The notes below the pieces were generated by a model. It saw only the letters and a program-made list of their open reading frames with translations, was not told the origin of the DNA and searched no databases. A stretch of 64,000 bases of DNA, taken from CATQHS01 sp965203375. GTDB lineage: Bacteria; Actinomycetota; Acidimicrobiia; Acidimicrobiales; Aldehydirespiratoraceae. The position numbers and the translations under genes were made by a program. Location of the stretch: assembly GCA_965203375.1 (NCBI GenBank), contig OZ241886.1:3534001-3598000 (forward strand), read 5' to 3'. Of this stretch, positions 51,629 to 59,063 are shown piece by piece; within the stretch, counting starts at the first letter, position 1, and each line of letters starts with the position of its first letter.

Positions 51629-53020
51629 TCACACCACCGGCCAGCGGGGGCCGGCGAAGGGGCTCAGGCCCAAGCGGTCGGCGGCGGCGGCGGCGGCCCG
51701 GCGGCCCTCGGCCATGATCTCGCCGGCGTCGACGAAGGTCAGCTCGCCCCCCTCCACCACCACCCGGCCGTCGATGACCACCGTGTCCACCGAGTCGCCG
51801 CTGGCCCCGTGGGCCAGGTTGGACACCGGGTTGTGCAGCGGCACCCACTCGGGCCGGTTGAGGTCGAACACCAGGAAGTCGGCCCGCTTGCCCGCCTCCA
51901 GCGACCCGATCTCGTCGTCCCACAGGATGGAGCGGGCCCCGTCGATGGTCAGGTGCTCCAGGATGGTCTCGGCCGGCATCAGCGAGGCGTCCTCGAAGAT
52001 GTCGCGGTAGACCCGGAAGTACTGGGCGATCCGCAGGATGTCCACGGTGTGGGAGCAGGCCCCGATGTCGCTGCCCACCCCCACCGTCACCCCCCGCTCC
52101 AGCAGCTTCAGGTGGGTGGCCCGGTGCAGCCCGCCCCAGCCGAACACGGCGCTGGCGGTGGGGCACATTGACACCTTCACGTCCCGCTCGGCCAGCAGGT
52201 CGCACTCGTCGGGCTCCAGGAAATGGCAGTGGACGAGCTGCAGGTTGGGGCCCAGGACGCCGTTGCGGTCGTAGCGCTCGATGGGGCGCTCCCCGTCGAA
52301 GACCCGCTGGTGGTGCTCGACCGAGTCGCGGTTGGAGATCATGTGCGACACGATGCCGGCGCCGCGGGAGGCGGCCAGCTCGCTGATCGACCGGCACAGG
52401 CGGTCTGAGACCATGCGCTCGGTGCGCAGCGAGAACCAGGCCCGGATCCGCCCGTCGGCCGCCCCGTGGTGGGACTCCACGAACTCGGTCCCGGCGGCGA
52501 TGGCGTCGTCGGTGGTGGAGTCGAAGGTGCCGGGCATGGCCCGGCCCCCGGCCAGGTCGGTGAGGGATCGGGTGAGCACCGCCCGGGCCCCGACGTCGGC
52601 CACCGCCCGCACCGACGGCTCGGGGTTCTGCGAGCCGGGGTCGCAGACGGTGGTGGTGCCGCAGCGGACCGACTCCAGCAGGGCGCACATGGCGGCCAGA
52701 TAGGCCTCCTCCTCGCTGATCCCGGCCTCCATGGGGTAGCAGCGGTCGTGGAGGAAGACCCGCAGCGGGACGTCATCGCCGAGGCCCCGCACGAAGAACG
52801 GGGCCAGGTGCTGATGGTTGTCGATGAAACCGGGCGTGACCATGCGGCCCCGGGCGTCGATGGTGCGGGCCGCTTCACCGAAGGCGGCCGTCACCGCCGC
52901 CGTCTTGCCCGCGGCGGCGATCCGGCCGCCGTCCACGGCCAGGGCCCCGTCGCGCACCACCTCCCGGTCGCCGTTCATGGTGACCATGTAGTCGGCGTTC
53001 TTCACCAGCAGATCGATCAT
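51629..53020 (-). CDS. Amidohydrolase family protein (TRZ/ATZ-like)
   Basis: A 463-residue metal-dependent hydrolase. It has TPGFIDNHQHLAPFFVRGLGDD near 57-78 (HxH), VHCHFLEPDECDLLAERDVKVSMCPTAS near 235-262, GVGSDIGACSHTVDI near 292, and a C-terminal AGKRADFLVFDLNRPEWVP. ATG 53020 is chosen because GGAGGAG sits at spacing 7. Related to, but clearly different from, the protein at 33202-34590, so this region has at least two hydrolases of this kind. It may deaminate or dechlorinate a heterocycle; substrate unknown. Confidence 0.87.
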   Translation of the reverse strand: MIDLLVKNADYMVTMNGDREVVRDGALAVDGGRIAAAGKTAAVTAAFGEAARTIDARGRMVTPGFIDNHQHLAPFFVRGLGDDVPLRVFLHDRCYPMEAGISEEEAYLAAMCALLESVRCGTTTVCDPGSQNPEPSVRAVADVGARAVLTRSLTDLAGGRAMPGTFDSTTDDAIAAGTEFVESHHGAADGRIRAWFSLRTERMVSDRLCRSISELAASRGAGIVSHMISNRDSVEHHQRVFDGERPIERYDRNGVLGPNLQLVHCHFLEPDECDLLAERDVKVSMCPTASAVFGWGGLHRATHLKLLERGVTVGVGSDIGACSHTVDILRIAQYFRVYRDIFEDASLMPAETILEHLTIDGARSILWDDEIGSLEAGKRADFLVFDLNRPEWVPLHNPVSNLAHGASGDSVDTVVIDGRVVVEGGELTFVDAGEIMAEGRRAAAAAADRLGLSPFAGPRWPVV

Positions 53021-53081
53021 GGGCAGCTCCTCCAACGCGGCTTGCAGGTCCGGGCGCCCGGCAGGCGGGCGGCTCGACGGA

Positions 53082-54035
53082 TCACGGGCATTCCCCCAGC
53101 GTCGGCTCCAGTTCGGCGGCGTAGTCGCGGAGCCCGGCCTCCAGATCGTATTCGGGCGCCCAGCCCAGGCCGGTCCGGGCTCGGGTCAGATCGAGCGGGT
53201 CGGCGGCCGACACCGCCGGGGGCCGGCCCGGGACCACCTCCACCTCCAAGCGGCCGCAGACCCGGCGGGCGGCCTCCACCAGCTCGTCGAAGGAGGTCAC
53301 CACCCCGGTGCCGATGTTGAAGACGGTGTGGGCCCCGAGCTCGGAGATGGCGGCCAAGTCGATGGCCCGGCCCACGTCGGCGCCGTACACGTACTCGAAG
53401 TCCATGGTGTGCTCCTGGGGGACCCGGGCCGTCGAGCCCCGCAGCCCGGCGGCCAGCAGGCTCTGGATCTTGGCCCCGCCCGATCCCCCGGCGAAGTGGC
53501 CGTAGCCGTAGGTGTTGGCCGGTCGCAGCGTGACCAGCTCGAAGCCGTAGTCGATCCGGTAGCTCTCAGTGACCAGCTCCTTGATCACCTTGGAGTTGCC
53601 GTAGGCCCGGCCCGGGCCCCGGGGGTGGTCCTCGGCCACGGGGCCGCCCGGGGAGCGCCGCCGGTCGTAGACGGCGAAGCTGCTGATGTGGACCAGCCGC
53701 CGCACCCCGGCCAGCCGGACTGTTTCGGCCACGTTGACGGTCCCGCCCACGTTCACCTCCAAGCCGGTGTAGAGCGGGTTCGAGACCCGGTCGGCGATCA
53801 GCCCGGCGGTGTGGACCACGGTGTCGACCGCGTGGTCGGACGCCGCCGCCACCAGCGCGGGCAGGTCGCGGATGTCGGCGCAGACGGTCTCGGCGGAGTG
53901 GTCGGGGCCCAGCCGCCGGCGCAGATAGTCGGCCCGGGGGTGGAGGTCGAAGAAGACCAGCTTCTCGCCCCGGCGGAGGGCGTGGCGGGCGAAGGCGGTC
54001 CCGACCAGCCCGATGCCGGTGATCAGAGTGGTCAT
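53082..54035 (-). CDS. NAD-dependent epimerase/dehydratase (extended SDR)
   Basis: A 317-residue extended short-chain dehydrogenase. The NAD-binding TGIGLVGTAFARHAL is at 6-20, DIRDLPALVAA near 53, and the catalytic YxxxK appears as YGNSKVIKEL near 150, with RPANTYGYGHF after it. ATG 54035 is set by AAGGAGAGGAG. Likely modifies a nucleotide-sugar or sugar acid in the cytoplasm. It lies 61 nt downstream of nothing on its own strand and is followed by the amidohydrolase gene. Confidence 0.86.
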   Translation of the reverse strand: MTTLITGIGLVGTAFARHALRRGEKLVFFDLHPRADYLRRRLGPDHSAETVCADIRDLPALVAAASDHAVDTVVHTAGLIADRVSNPLYTGLEVNVGGTVNVAETVRLAGVRRLVHISSFAVYDRRRSPGGPVAEDHPRGPGRAYGNSKVIKELVTESYRIDYGFELVTLRPANTYGYGHFAGGSGGAKIQSLLAAGLRGSTARVPQEHTMDFEYVYGADVGRAIDLAAISELGAHTVFNIGTGVVTSFDELVEAARRVCGRLEVEVVPGRPPAVSAADPLDLTRARTGLGWAPEYDLEAGLRDYAAELEPTLGECP

Positions 54036-54111
54036 CGGGCTCCTCTCCTTGATCGGCACCAATTCGGTCCGGCGATTATGCAGGACGCAGCGCCGGGGCT
54101 CGCAAGCGGGT

Positions 54112-54233
54112 GGCCGACGAGCGGTTGCCCCCCGGTGGGACCGAACGGCGGAACCGAACGGGCGGCCGAAGAGGGGCTGCCCCGGTGGGGCCGAACGCGC
54201 GGCCGAAGAGCGGCTGCCCCGGTGGGGCCGACC
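54112..54233 (+). repeat. Three imperfect copies of a 33-35-nt unit upstream of a PPOX gene
   Basis: Units begin GGCCGAMGAG at 54112, 54164 and 54201. The last two are nearly identical over 32 nt. They lie in the divergent intergenic region between the epimerase start (54035) and the PPOX gene (54292). Function unknown; probably slippage products. Confidence 0.75.
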
Positions 54234-54291
54234 GGTCAGCGGTTAGCATCGGCGGTGAAGCGGCATTCGGTTCCCAAGAAGGAGGTTCGTC

Positions 54292-54903
54292 ATGACCGTG
54301 ACCGACATGGCGGAGCTGCGCACCGTCTACCCTCCGCCCAACGCTCGGGCCGAGCAGAAGGTTCTGGACCATCTCGACGTCCACTGCCGGAACTTCATCG
54401 ACCTCTCCCCGTTCTACGTCATCAGCTCGGCCCGGGCCGACGGCCGGGCCGACGCCTCCCCCCGGGGGGACCCTCCGGGATCGCTGGCCATGGTGTTGGA
54501 CCCCAAGACCCTGCTGCTGCCCGACCGGCCCGGCAACCGCCAGGTGGACACCTTGCAGAACCTGGTGGAGCGCCCTTACGTGGGACTGGTGTTCTTCGTT
54601 CCGGGCATGACCGAGACCCTGCGGGTCAACGGCATCGCCGAGATCGTCACCGATCAGGATCTGCTGGCCCCGCTGGCCATAAAGGGCCGGGTGCCGCGGT
54701 CGGGGCTGAAGGTCACGGTGGAGGAGGCGTTCCTCCACTGCGCCTTGGCCCTGGTGAGGGCCCGGCTCTGGGACCCCGAAACCCACATCGACCGGTCGTG
54801 CTATCCCACCTACGGCCAAGTGCTGGCCGACCAGATATCCGGCGCCAACGCCGATGAGATCGACGAAGGCGAAGTCAAAAGCCTCAAGGAAGACCTCTTT
54901 TAA
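54292..54903 (+). CDS. Pyridoxamine 5'-phosphate oxidase-fold (PPOX) FMN-binding protein
   Basis: A 203-residue split-barrel flavoprotein: FIDLSPFYVISSARADGRADASPRGDPPGSLAMVLDPKTLLLPDRPGNRQVDTLQNL, then VPGMTETLRVNGIAEIV and AFLHCALALVRARLW. This matches the MSMEG_1061-type FMN-dependent PPOX proteins common in actinobacteria. ATG 54292 follows AAGAAGGAGGTTCGTC, a strong ribosome-binding site. The 54904-55100 gap after it holds a strong hairpin and no gene. Confidence 0.87.
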   Translation: MTVTDMAELRTVYPPPNARAEQKVLDHLDVHCRNFIDLSPFYVISSARADGRADASPRGDPPGSLAMVLDPKTLLLPDRPGNRQVDTLQNLVERPYVGLVFFVPGMTETLRVNGIAEIVTDQDLLAPLAIKGRVPRSGLKVTVEEAFLHCALALVRARLWDPETHIDRSCYPTYGQVLADQISGANADEIDEGEVKSLKEDLF

Positions 54904-54969
54904 ACGGACCCTCGGGTTGGGCGGTTTGTCCGATTGGCTTGTCCGGCCGGCGGGTCCTGTCACGGGCGC

Positions 54970-54997
54970 GGTTTTTGCCGCGGGGGCGGCAAAAACC
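54970..54997. terminator. Strong hairpin between convergent genes (possible bidirectional terminator)
   Basis: Perfect 12-nt arms GGTTTTTGCCGC and GCGGCAAAAACC around a GGGG loop, with outer CACGGG/CCCGTG (54961-54966 and 55003-55008) extending it. It lies between the 54292-54903 gene and the 55101-55580 gene, which point at each other. No long T-tract follows, so factor-independent termination is uncertain. Confidence 0.6.
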
Positions 54998-55100
54998 TGG
55001 CCCCCGTGCCACCCCCCGGCCTGGCGTTTCGGCGACTACAGACGGCTAGCCGTGGCGACCCGCGGGCGGGCGTAGCGACAATGCCGATTGCTCAGAACTT

Positions 55101-55580
55101 CTAGCGGATCTGGAATTCGCCGCTTATTTCTACTGGCTGATTGCGGGGGAGGCTGGCCATTCCCACTGCGGCCCGGGCGTGGCAGCCTTGTTCGGGGCCG
55201 AACAGGTTGAAGAACAGGTCGGAGGCTCCGTCGATTACTTGGGGCATTTGCTCGAAGTCGGGGGCGCAGTTCACCATGCCCAGCAGCCGGACTACTCGCT
55301 CTACTCGGTCTAGGTTGCCCAAGAACTGTTCGAGGGTGGCCAGCATGGCCAGGGCCGCGGCCTGGGCGGCCTGGTAGCCCTGCTCCACGGTGAGGTCGGC
55401 GCCCAGTTTGCCGGCCCGGACTATGTCCATGCCGTCGTGATGGGGGCCGTGGCCGGACAGGAAGGCCACATCTCCCACCGCCACGCACCCCTGGCGGTTG
55501 GGGCTGGGGAACCGGCGGGGGGCCGGGAGGTTGAATCCCATGGCCTCCAGCCGGGTCCGCAGACCGGTCGACTCAGTCAT
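55101..55580 (-). CDS. RidA/YjgF-family deaminase-like protein
   Basis: A 159-residue RidA-family protein. It has AFLSGHGPHHDG near 40, QAAQAAALAMLATLEQFLGNLDRVERVVRLLGMVNCAPDFEQ, and a C-terminal ARAAVGMASLPRNQPVEISGEFQI. RidA proteins hydrolyse enamine/imine intermediates, and one branch (2-aminomuconate deaminase) works in aromatic degradation. It is the last gene of the minus-strand catabolic-looking cluster. The ATG at 55580 lies in a series of tandemly repeated start modules. Confidence 0.85.
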   Translation of the reverse strand: MTESTGLRTRLEAMGFNLPAPRRFPSPNRQGCVAVGDVAFLSGHGPHHDGMDIVRAGKLGADLTVEQGYQAAQAAALAMLATLEQFLGNLDRVERVVRLLGMVNCAPDFEQMPQVIDGASDLFFNLFGPEQGCHARAAVGMASLPRNQPVEISGEFQIR

Positions 55581-55704
55581 CGGCTGTGCTCCTCTGCCTC
55601 GGCCGACTCAGGCATCGGCTACGCCTCCTCAGCCTCAGCCATCGGCTACGCCTCCCCAGCCTCAGCCATCGGGCTGCGCTCTCGGCCTCGGCCGCCTCAG
55701 TCAT
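55578..55704 (-). repeat. Iterated start-codon modules between HpcH-like and ridA-like genes
   Basis: On the minus strand, units of the form GAGGAG...GCCGATGNCTGAG recur with ATGs complementary to 55578-55580 (the real RidA start), 55613-55615, 55640-55642, 55667-55669 and 55702-55704. The offsets are 35, 27, 27 and 35 nt. The rightmost unit is the end of the aldolase gene itself (GCCGATGACTGA). Confidence 0.78.
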
Positions 55705-56482
55705 CGGCTTGGATGCGGGATCGCAGGTCGGCGGTCTTGGCCCGGGCCGTCTCGGCTAGGTAGCCGGCGTCGCTGCCGATGGTGAGGAACCGCATGCCAG
55801 CCTTCACCCAGCCTGCCTGGCGGGCCGGGTCCCGGTCGCCGCCCAGCCCGGCGAAGCGACCCCGGCGGCGGCATGCCTCCACCACCGAGGCGATGGCCTC
55901 CGTCATCCGAGGGTCGGTGTAGGCCCCGGGGATGCCCAGGTCGGCGGCCAGGTCGTTGCAGCCCACGTGGAGCACGTCCACCCCGTCCACCGCGGCGATC
56001 TCGTCGAGGTTGGCCAGCCCGGACCGGCTCTCGATCATGCACGCCACCACCGTGGCCGCATCGGCCGCGGCCATGGCCTCGGCCGGTGACAGGCCGGCGG
56101 GCGGCCCGGGCCCGAACGAGGGCCAGCCGCTCACCACCGAGCGACGGCCGAGGGGCGGGAACCGGCACCGGCTCACCGCCTCGGCCGCCTGCTCGGCCGT
56201 CTCCACGTCGGGGATCACGATGCCGGCCGCGCCGCAGTCGAGCAGGCGGCCGATGTCGTCGTCGGGGCCGCCCACCCGCACCAGCACGGCCAGCCCGGAG
56301 GAGGCCGCGGCTGCGGCGATGGACTCCACCGTCTCGAGGTCGAACACGCCGTGCTGGGCGTCGACGAAGAGGAAGTCGTGCCCGGAGGCGGCGGCGATGG
56401 GGGCGATTCGGGGCGACCTAACCGCCCGCACGATCAGCCCCAGCGCAACTTCGCCCCGGGCCATCCGCTCCTTGAGCGTCAC
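55697..56482 (-). CDS. HpcH/HpaI-family aldolase
   Basis: About 261 residues. It has SGHDFLFVDAQHGVFDLETV near 33-52, RVGGPDDDIGRLLDCGAAGIVIPDVETAEQA, ACMIESRSGLANLDEIAAVDGVDVLHVGCNDLAADLG and GMRFLTIGSDAGYLAETAR. These are class-II pyruvate-dependent aldolases of the HpcH/citrate-lyase fold. GTG 56482 is preferred over 56488 because GGGGAGGTGCC then has workable spacing. In aromatic meta-cleavage they split a hydroxy-oxo acid to pyruvate and an aldehyde, which fits the neighbouring monooxygenase, RidA and aldehyde dehydrogenase. Confidence 0.85.
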   Translation of the reverse strand: MTLKERMARGEVALGLIVRAVRSPRIAPIAAASGHDFLFVDAQHGVFDLETVESIAAAAASSGLAVLVRVGGPDDDIGRLLDCGAAGIVIPDVETAEQAAEAVSRCRFPPLGRRSVVSGWPSFGPGPPAGLSPAEAMAAADAATVVACMIESRSGLANLDEIAAVDGVDVLHVGCNDLAADLGIPGAYTDPRMTEAIASVVEACRRRGRFAGLGGDRDPARQAGWVKAGMRFLTIGSDAGYLAETARAKTADLRSRIQADD

Positions 56483-56588
56483 CGGCACCTCCCCGTAGCC
56501 ACGCGCCCTGCTTCGGGGTCGCGGGCGCCTCTTCGCATCACCCGCCCTCTCGGGGGCACCGCAGGGCCGAGCCCGCCGATTTCCGCCA

Positions 56589-57797
56589 TCAGGCCACCTG
56601 CTCGGCGTCGCGGACGCTTTGGATCAGAGAGGCCCTCAGCAGGTGCTCCCGGGCCAGCGCGGGGTCGTCGGCCGCCCGGCGAAGCTCGTCGCGGTTGCGG
56701 CGGCGCGTCGCCGGGTCGGCCTCGGCCATGAGCTTCTTGTTGCGGATGGTGATGGCCTGCACGTGGGCCACCGCGGCGTGGCGGCGCTGGCGGCTGTAGC
56801 GGTCGAGCAGGTCGGGGCTCGCCTCGCCGGCCAGCACGGCCGACAGCTTGGCGGCCAGGTTCACCGCGTCGTGGATGCCGCTGTTCATGCCCATGGCCCC
56901 GATGGGGCTGTTGACGTGGGCGGCGTCGCCGGCCAGCAGCACCCGGCCGGCCCGGAACGACTCGGCCACCCGCTGGTGGACGGTGTAGAGCGACTTGGAG
57001 ATCACCTCGTATGCCGCCGGGCGCCGATGGAACCGCTGCAGGGCGGCCTCGACCGCCTCGTCGTCCAGCAGCGAGTCGGGGTCGGCGGCGGGGTCGGCGG
57101 GCAGCACCACCCGCCAGAAGTCGGTCCACTTGAACAGGTTGGCCCACTCGACGGGATCGAGGATGTAGTTGCGGTAGCCGTAGGGCCGGATCAGGTCGTA
57201 GTCGAAGGCCACGCTCAGGGTCATGGTCCGGTCGGGGAAGGCGAACCCCTCGAAGCCGATCCCCAGCTCCTTGCGGACCAGGCTGTGGGCACCCTCGCAG
57301 CTCACCAGGTACGAGCCCCGCAGCCGGTCGGCGGCGCCGTCGGCCCGGCGCACCTCCGCCTCGACGCCGGCGCCGTTCTGGGCGAACCCCACCAGCTCGG
57401 CGCCGGTGTGAACCGTCACCCGGTCGTCGCCGGAGGCCATCTTCAGGGCCTCGAGGACGATTTTGAGCCGGTCGCACTGCAGGGCGTGGGGGAAGCGGGT
57501 GTCGCCGTCCAGCACGGCGTGGTCGAACACGGCGATGGGCTCCTCGGCGCCCCGCTCCCAGTAGTGGACCAGCGGCGCGATCAGGCCCTGGGGGGCCAGT
57601 CGCTCGTACAGGCCCAGATCGTCGAGCATCTCCAGGGTGGCGGCGTGGACGGTGCCGGCCCGGCGGACCTGATCGCCCACGTCCACCAGCTTCTCGACCA
57701 CGATCGCCCGACAGCCGCGCCGGGCCAGCGACAGGGCCAGGACCAGGCCCACCGGCCCGGCCCCGGCCACCAAAACCGGATCGTCGGCGCGGCTCAA
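56589..57797 (-). CDS. FAD-dependent aromatic-ring monooxygenase (PHBH/MhpA-like)
   Basis: A 402-residue flavoprotein hydroxylase. FAD-binding GAGPVGLVLALSLARRG lies near the start, then DG-type motif SYLVSCEGAHSLVRKELG near 150-170 and GRVLLAGDAAHVNSPIGAMGMNSGIHDAVNLAAKL near 280-314. TTG 57797 overlaps the upstream VOC stop (TTGA), a coupled start. These enzymes hydroxylate phenolic or heteroaromatic acids with NAD(P)H and O2. Being in a cluster with VOC, isochorismatase, aldolase and RidA proteins, a nitrogen-containing aromatic is a plausible substrate class. Confidence 0.85.
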   Translation of the reverse strand: MSRADDPVLVAGAGPVGLVLALSLARRGCRAIVVEKLVDVGDQVRRAGTVHAATLEMLDDLGLYERLAPQGLIAPLVHYWERGAEEPIAVFDHAVLDGDTRFPHALQCDRLKIVLEALKMASGDDRVTVHTGAELVGFAQNGAGVEAEVRRADGAADRLRGSYLVSCEGAHSLVRKELGIGFEGFAFPDRTMTLSVAFDYDLIRPYGYRNYILDPVEWANLFKWTDFWRVVLPADPAADPDSLLDDEAVEAALQRFHRRPAAYEVISKSLYTVHQRVAESFRAGRVLLAGDAAHVNSPIGAMGMNSGIHDAVNLAAKLSAVLAGEASPDLLDRYSRQRRHAAVAHVQAITIRNKKLMAEADPATRRRNRDELRRAADDPALAREHLLRASLIQSVRDAEQVA

Positions 57798-58207
57798 TCG
57801 GCCGGGCCGGGGTCGCGCACCGCCCCGACCCAGCCCGACGTGGTGATGTCGAACACGACCCCGTCGGGGGTCCGGTACTTCACCTCGTAGTACCGGTTGG
57901 GCTCGTCGGGCCGGCGGCCCCGCACGAAGACGGCGCCGGCCGCTTCGGCCTTCTCGACCGCCTCGTCGAAGTCCTCGACCCACATCCCGAAGTGGTACAG
58001 GCCCAAGAACCGCTTGTCGCCGGGCTCGACGCCGGGCACGGGGTCGTCGGAGAAGTCGAGCAGGGCCACGTTCATCACCCCGTCGGTCATGTACACGCCC
58101 CGGCCGGCGTCGCCGGCCTTGGTCATGCCGAAGGCCTCCTCGAAGAAGGCCTGGGCCGCGGCCACGTCGGAAACCGAGATGGCGATGTGTCGGAGCTTGG
58201 CGCTCAT
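57794..58207 (-). CDS. VOC family protein
   Basis: A 137-residue single-domain VOC protein: LRHIAISVSDVAAAQAFFEEAFGM, RFLGLYHFGMWVEDFDEAVEKAEAAGA and RYYEVKYRTPDGVVFDITTSGWVG. The ATG at 58207 overlaps the stop of the isochorismatase-fold gene (ATGA). The size is half that of classical two-domain extradiol dioxygenases, so ring cleavage is only one possibility. Confidence 0.87.
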   Translation of the reverse strand: MSAKLRHIAISVSDVAAAQAFFEEAFGMTKAGDAGRGVYMTDGVMNVALLDFSDDPVPGVEPGDKRFLGLYHFGMWVEDFDEAVEKAEAAGAVFVRGRRPDEPNRYYEVKYRTPDGVVFDITTSGWVGAVRDPGPAD

Positions 58208-58884
58208 GATCCCGTCGATCTTAGGTAGTCGATCACCCGGTCCAAGGGGGCCACGTCGGCGTACTTCATGTGCAGGTCCAGCAGGTTGACCTTGTGGGAG
58301 ATCTGGCTGCGGTCGGCCACGCACTCGAAGGGGATGACCACGTCGAGGTTGTACTGGAAGGCGTCCACCGCGGTGGCCCGCACGCACCCGCTGGTGGTCA
58401 TGCCGGTCACCACGGCAGTGTCGGCCCCCTCGTACAGCAGCAGGGAGGCCAACTCGGTGCCGAAGAACCCGCTCGGCTTGTGGTGCTTGTAGACGACGAT
58501 CTCGCCCGGCTGCGGGGCCAGGTCCTCGACGATCACGTCGCCGGGGGGCAGGTCCGGGTCGGGCGGGCGGCGGCCCTTGGTCTTCCACCGGCCCTTCTGG
58601 GCCGGGGCGGGCACGTGGGCCGGGTCCTCGTAGAGCTTGGTGAAGAAGACGGGCAGCCCCAGCGCACGGGCCTCCTCCAGCAGCCGGGCGTTGGCGGCCA
58701 CGGCCGGATAGCCGGTCTCGGAGTTCCCGGTGGGCCAGCGGCTGTCCACGAACTCCCGGGTCATGTCCACCACGATCACCGCCGGGCGGGTCCCGGCCGA
58801 GATGGGCCGGTACTCGCTGCCGTACCCGGCGGCTTTGTACCGCTGCCGGTCGGCTTCGGGTATCACATCGTCCCACGGGTACAC
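58204..58884 (-). CDS. Isochorismatase-family cysteine hydrolase
   Basis: A 226-residue alpha/beta hydrolase of the isochorismatase fold. The catalytic Asp is in VIVVDMTREFVDS near 37-49, Lys in the RWKTKG/YKHHKPSGF region, and the nucleophile Cys in VVTGMTTSGCVRATAVDAFQ near 166-185. Typical activities are amide or carbamoyl hydrolysis (N-carbamoylsarcosine amidase, maleamate or nicotinamide amidase). GTG 58884 is the likely start; an AAGG-like site precedes it and homology starts with WDDVIPEADRQRY. It leads the cluster behind a 10-nt inverted repeat (58904-58951). Confidence 0.86.
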   Translation of the reverse strand: MYPWDDVIPEADRQRYKAAGYGSEYRPISAGTRPAVIVVDMTREFVDSRWPTGNSETGYPAVAANARLLEEARALGLPVFFTKLYEDPAHVPAPAQKGRWKTKGRRPPDPDLPPGDVIVEDLAPQPGEIVVYKHHKPSGFFGTELASLLLYEGADTAVVTGMTTSGCVRATAVDAFQYNLDVVIPFECVADRSQISHKVNLLDLHMKYADVAPLDRVIDYLRSTGS

Positions 58885-58903
58885 GGCTCGGCCTTTCTCT
58901 CTT

Positions 58904-58951
58904 TTTTCTGAGCATCCGTTTGCGCTATAGCAGCGATTTTTGCTCAGAAAA
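58904..58951. promoter_or_regulatory. Inverted repeat upstream of the isochorismatase-led operon
   Basis: Arms TTTTCTGAGC (58904-58913) and GCTCAGAAAA (58942-58951) are exact complements across a 28-nt spacer. Located 20-67 nt before the GTG start at 58884. A two-site operator or looped repressor site is likely; the spacer holds a CTATAG element that could be a -10 region. Confidence 0.55.
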
Positions 58952-58974
58952 CCAGAATAGGAGGGCGGACGCGA

Positions 58975-59002
58975 CGGAGCACGGCCCGGGGGCCGTGCTC
59001 CG
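58975..59002 (-). terminator. Hairpin downstream of the SBP gene
   Basis: CGGAGCACGGCC and GGCCGTGCTCCG are perfect 12-nt arms with a CGGG loop. It is about 60 nt past the stop of the solute-binding protein gene, in its reading direction. No T-tract follows, so it may need a factor or act as an mRNA 3' stabiliser. Confidence 0.55.
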
Positions 59003-59063
59003 TGCGCAATCCGAAATGGATCGGGCCCCTGGCGACCGCTGAACGCCGCCGAGGACCGGACGG

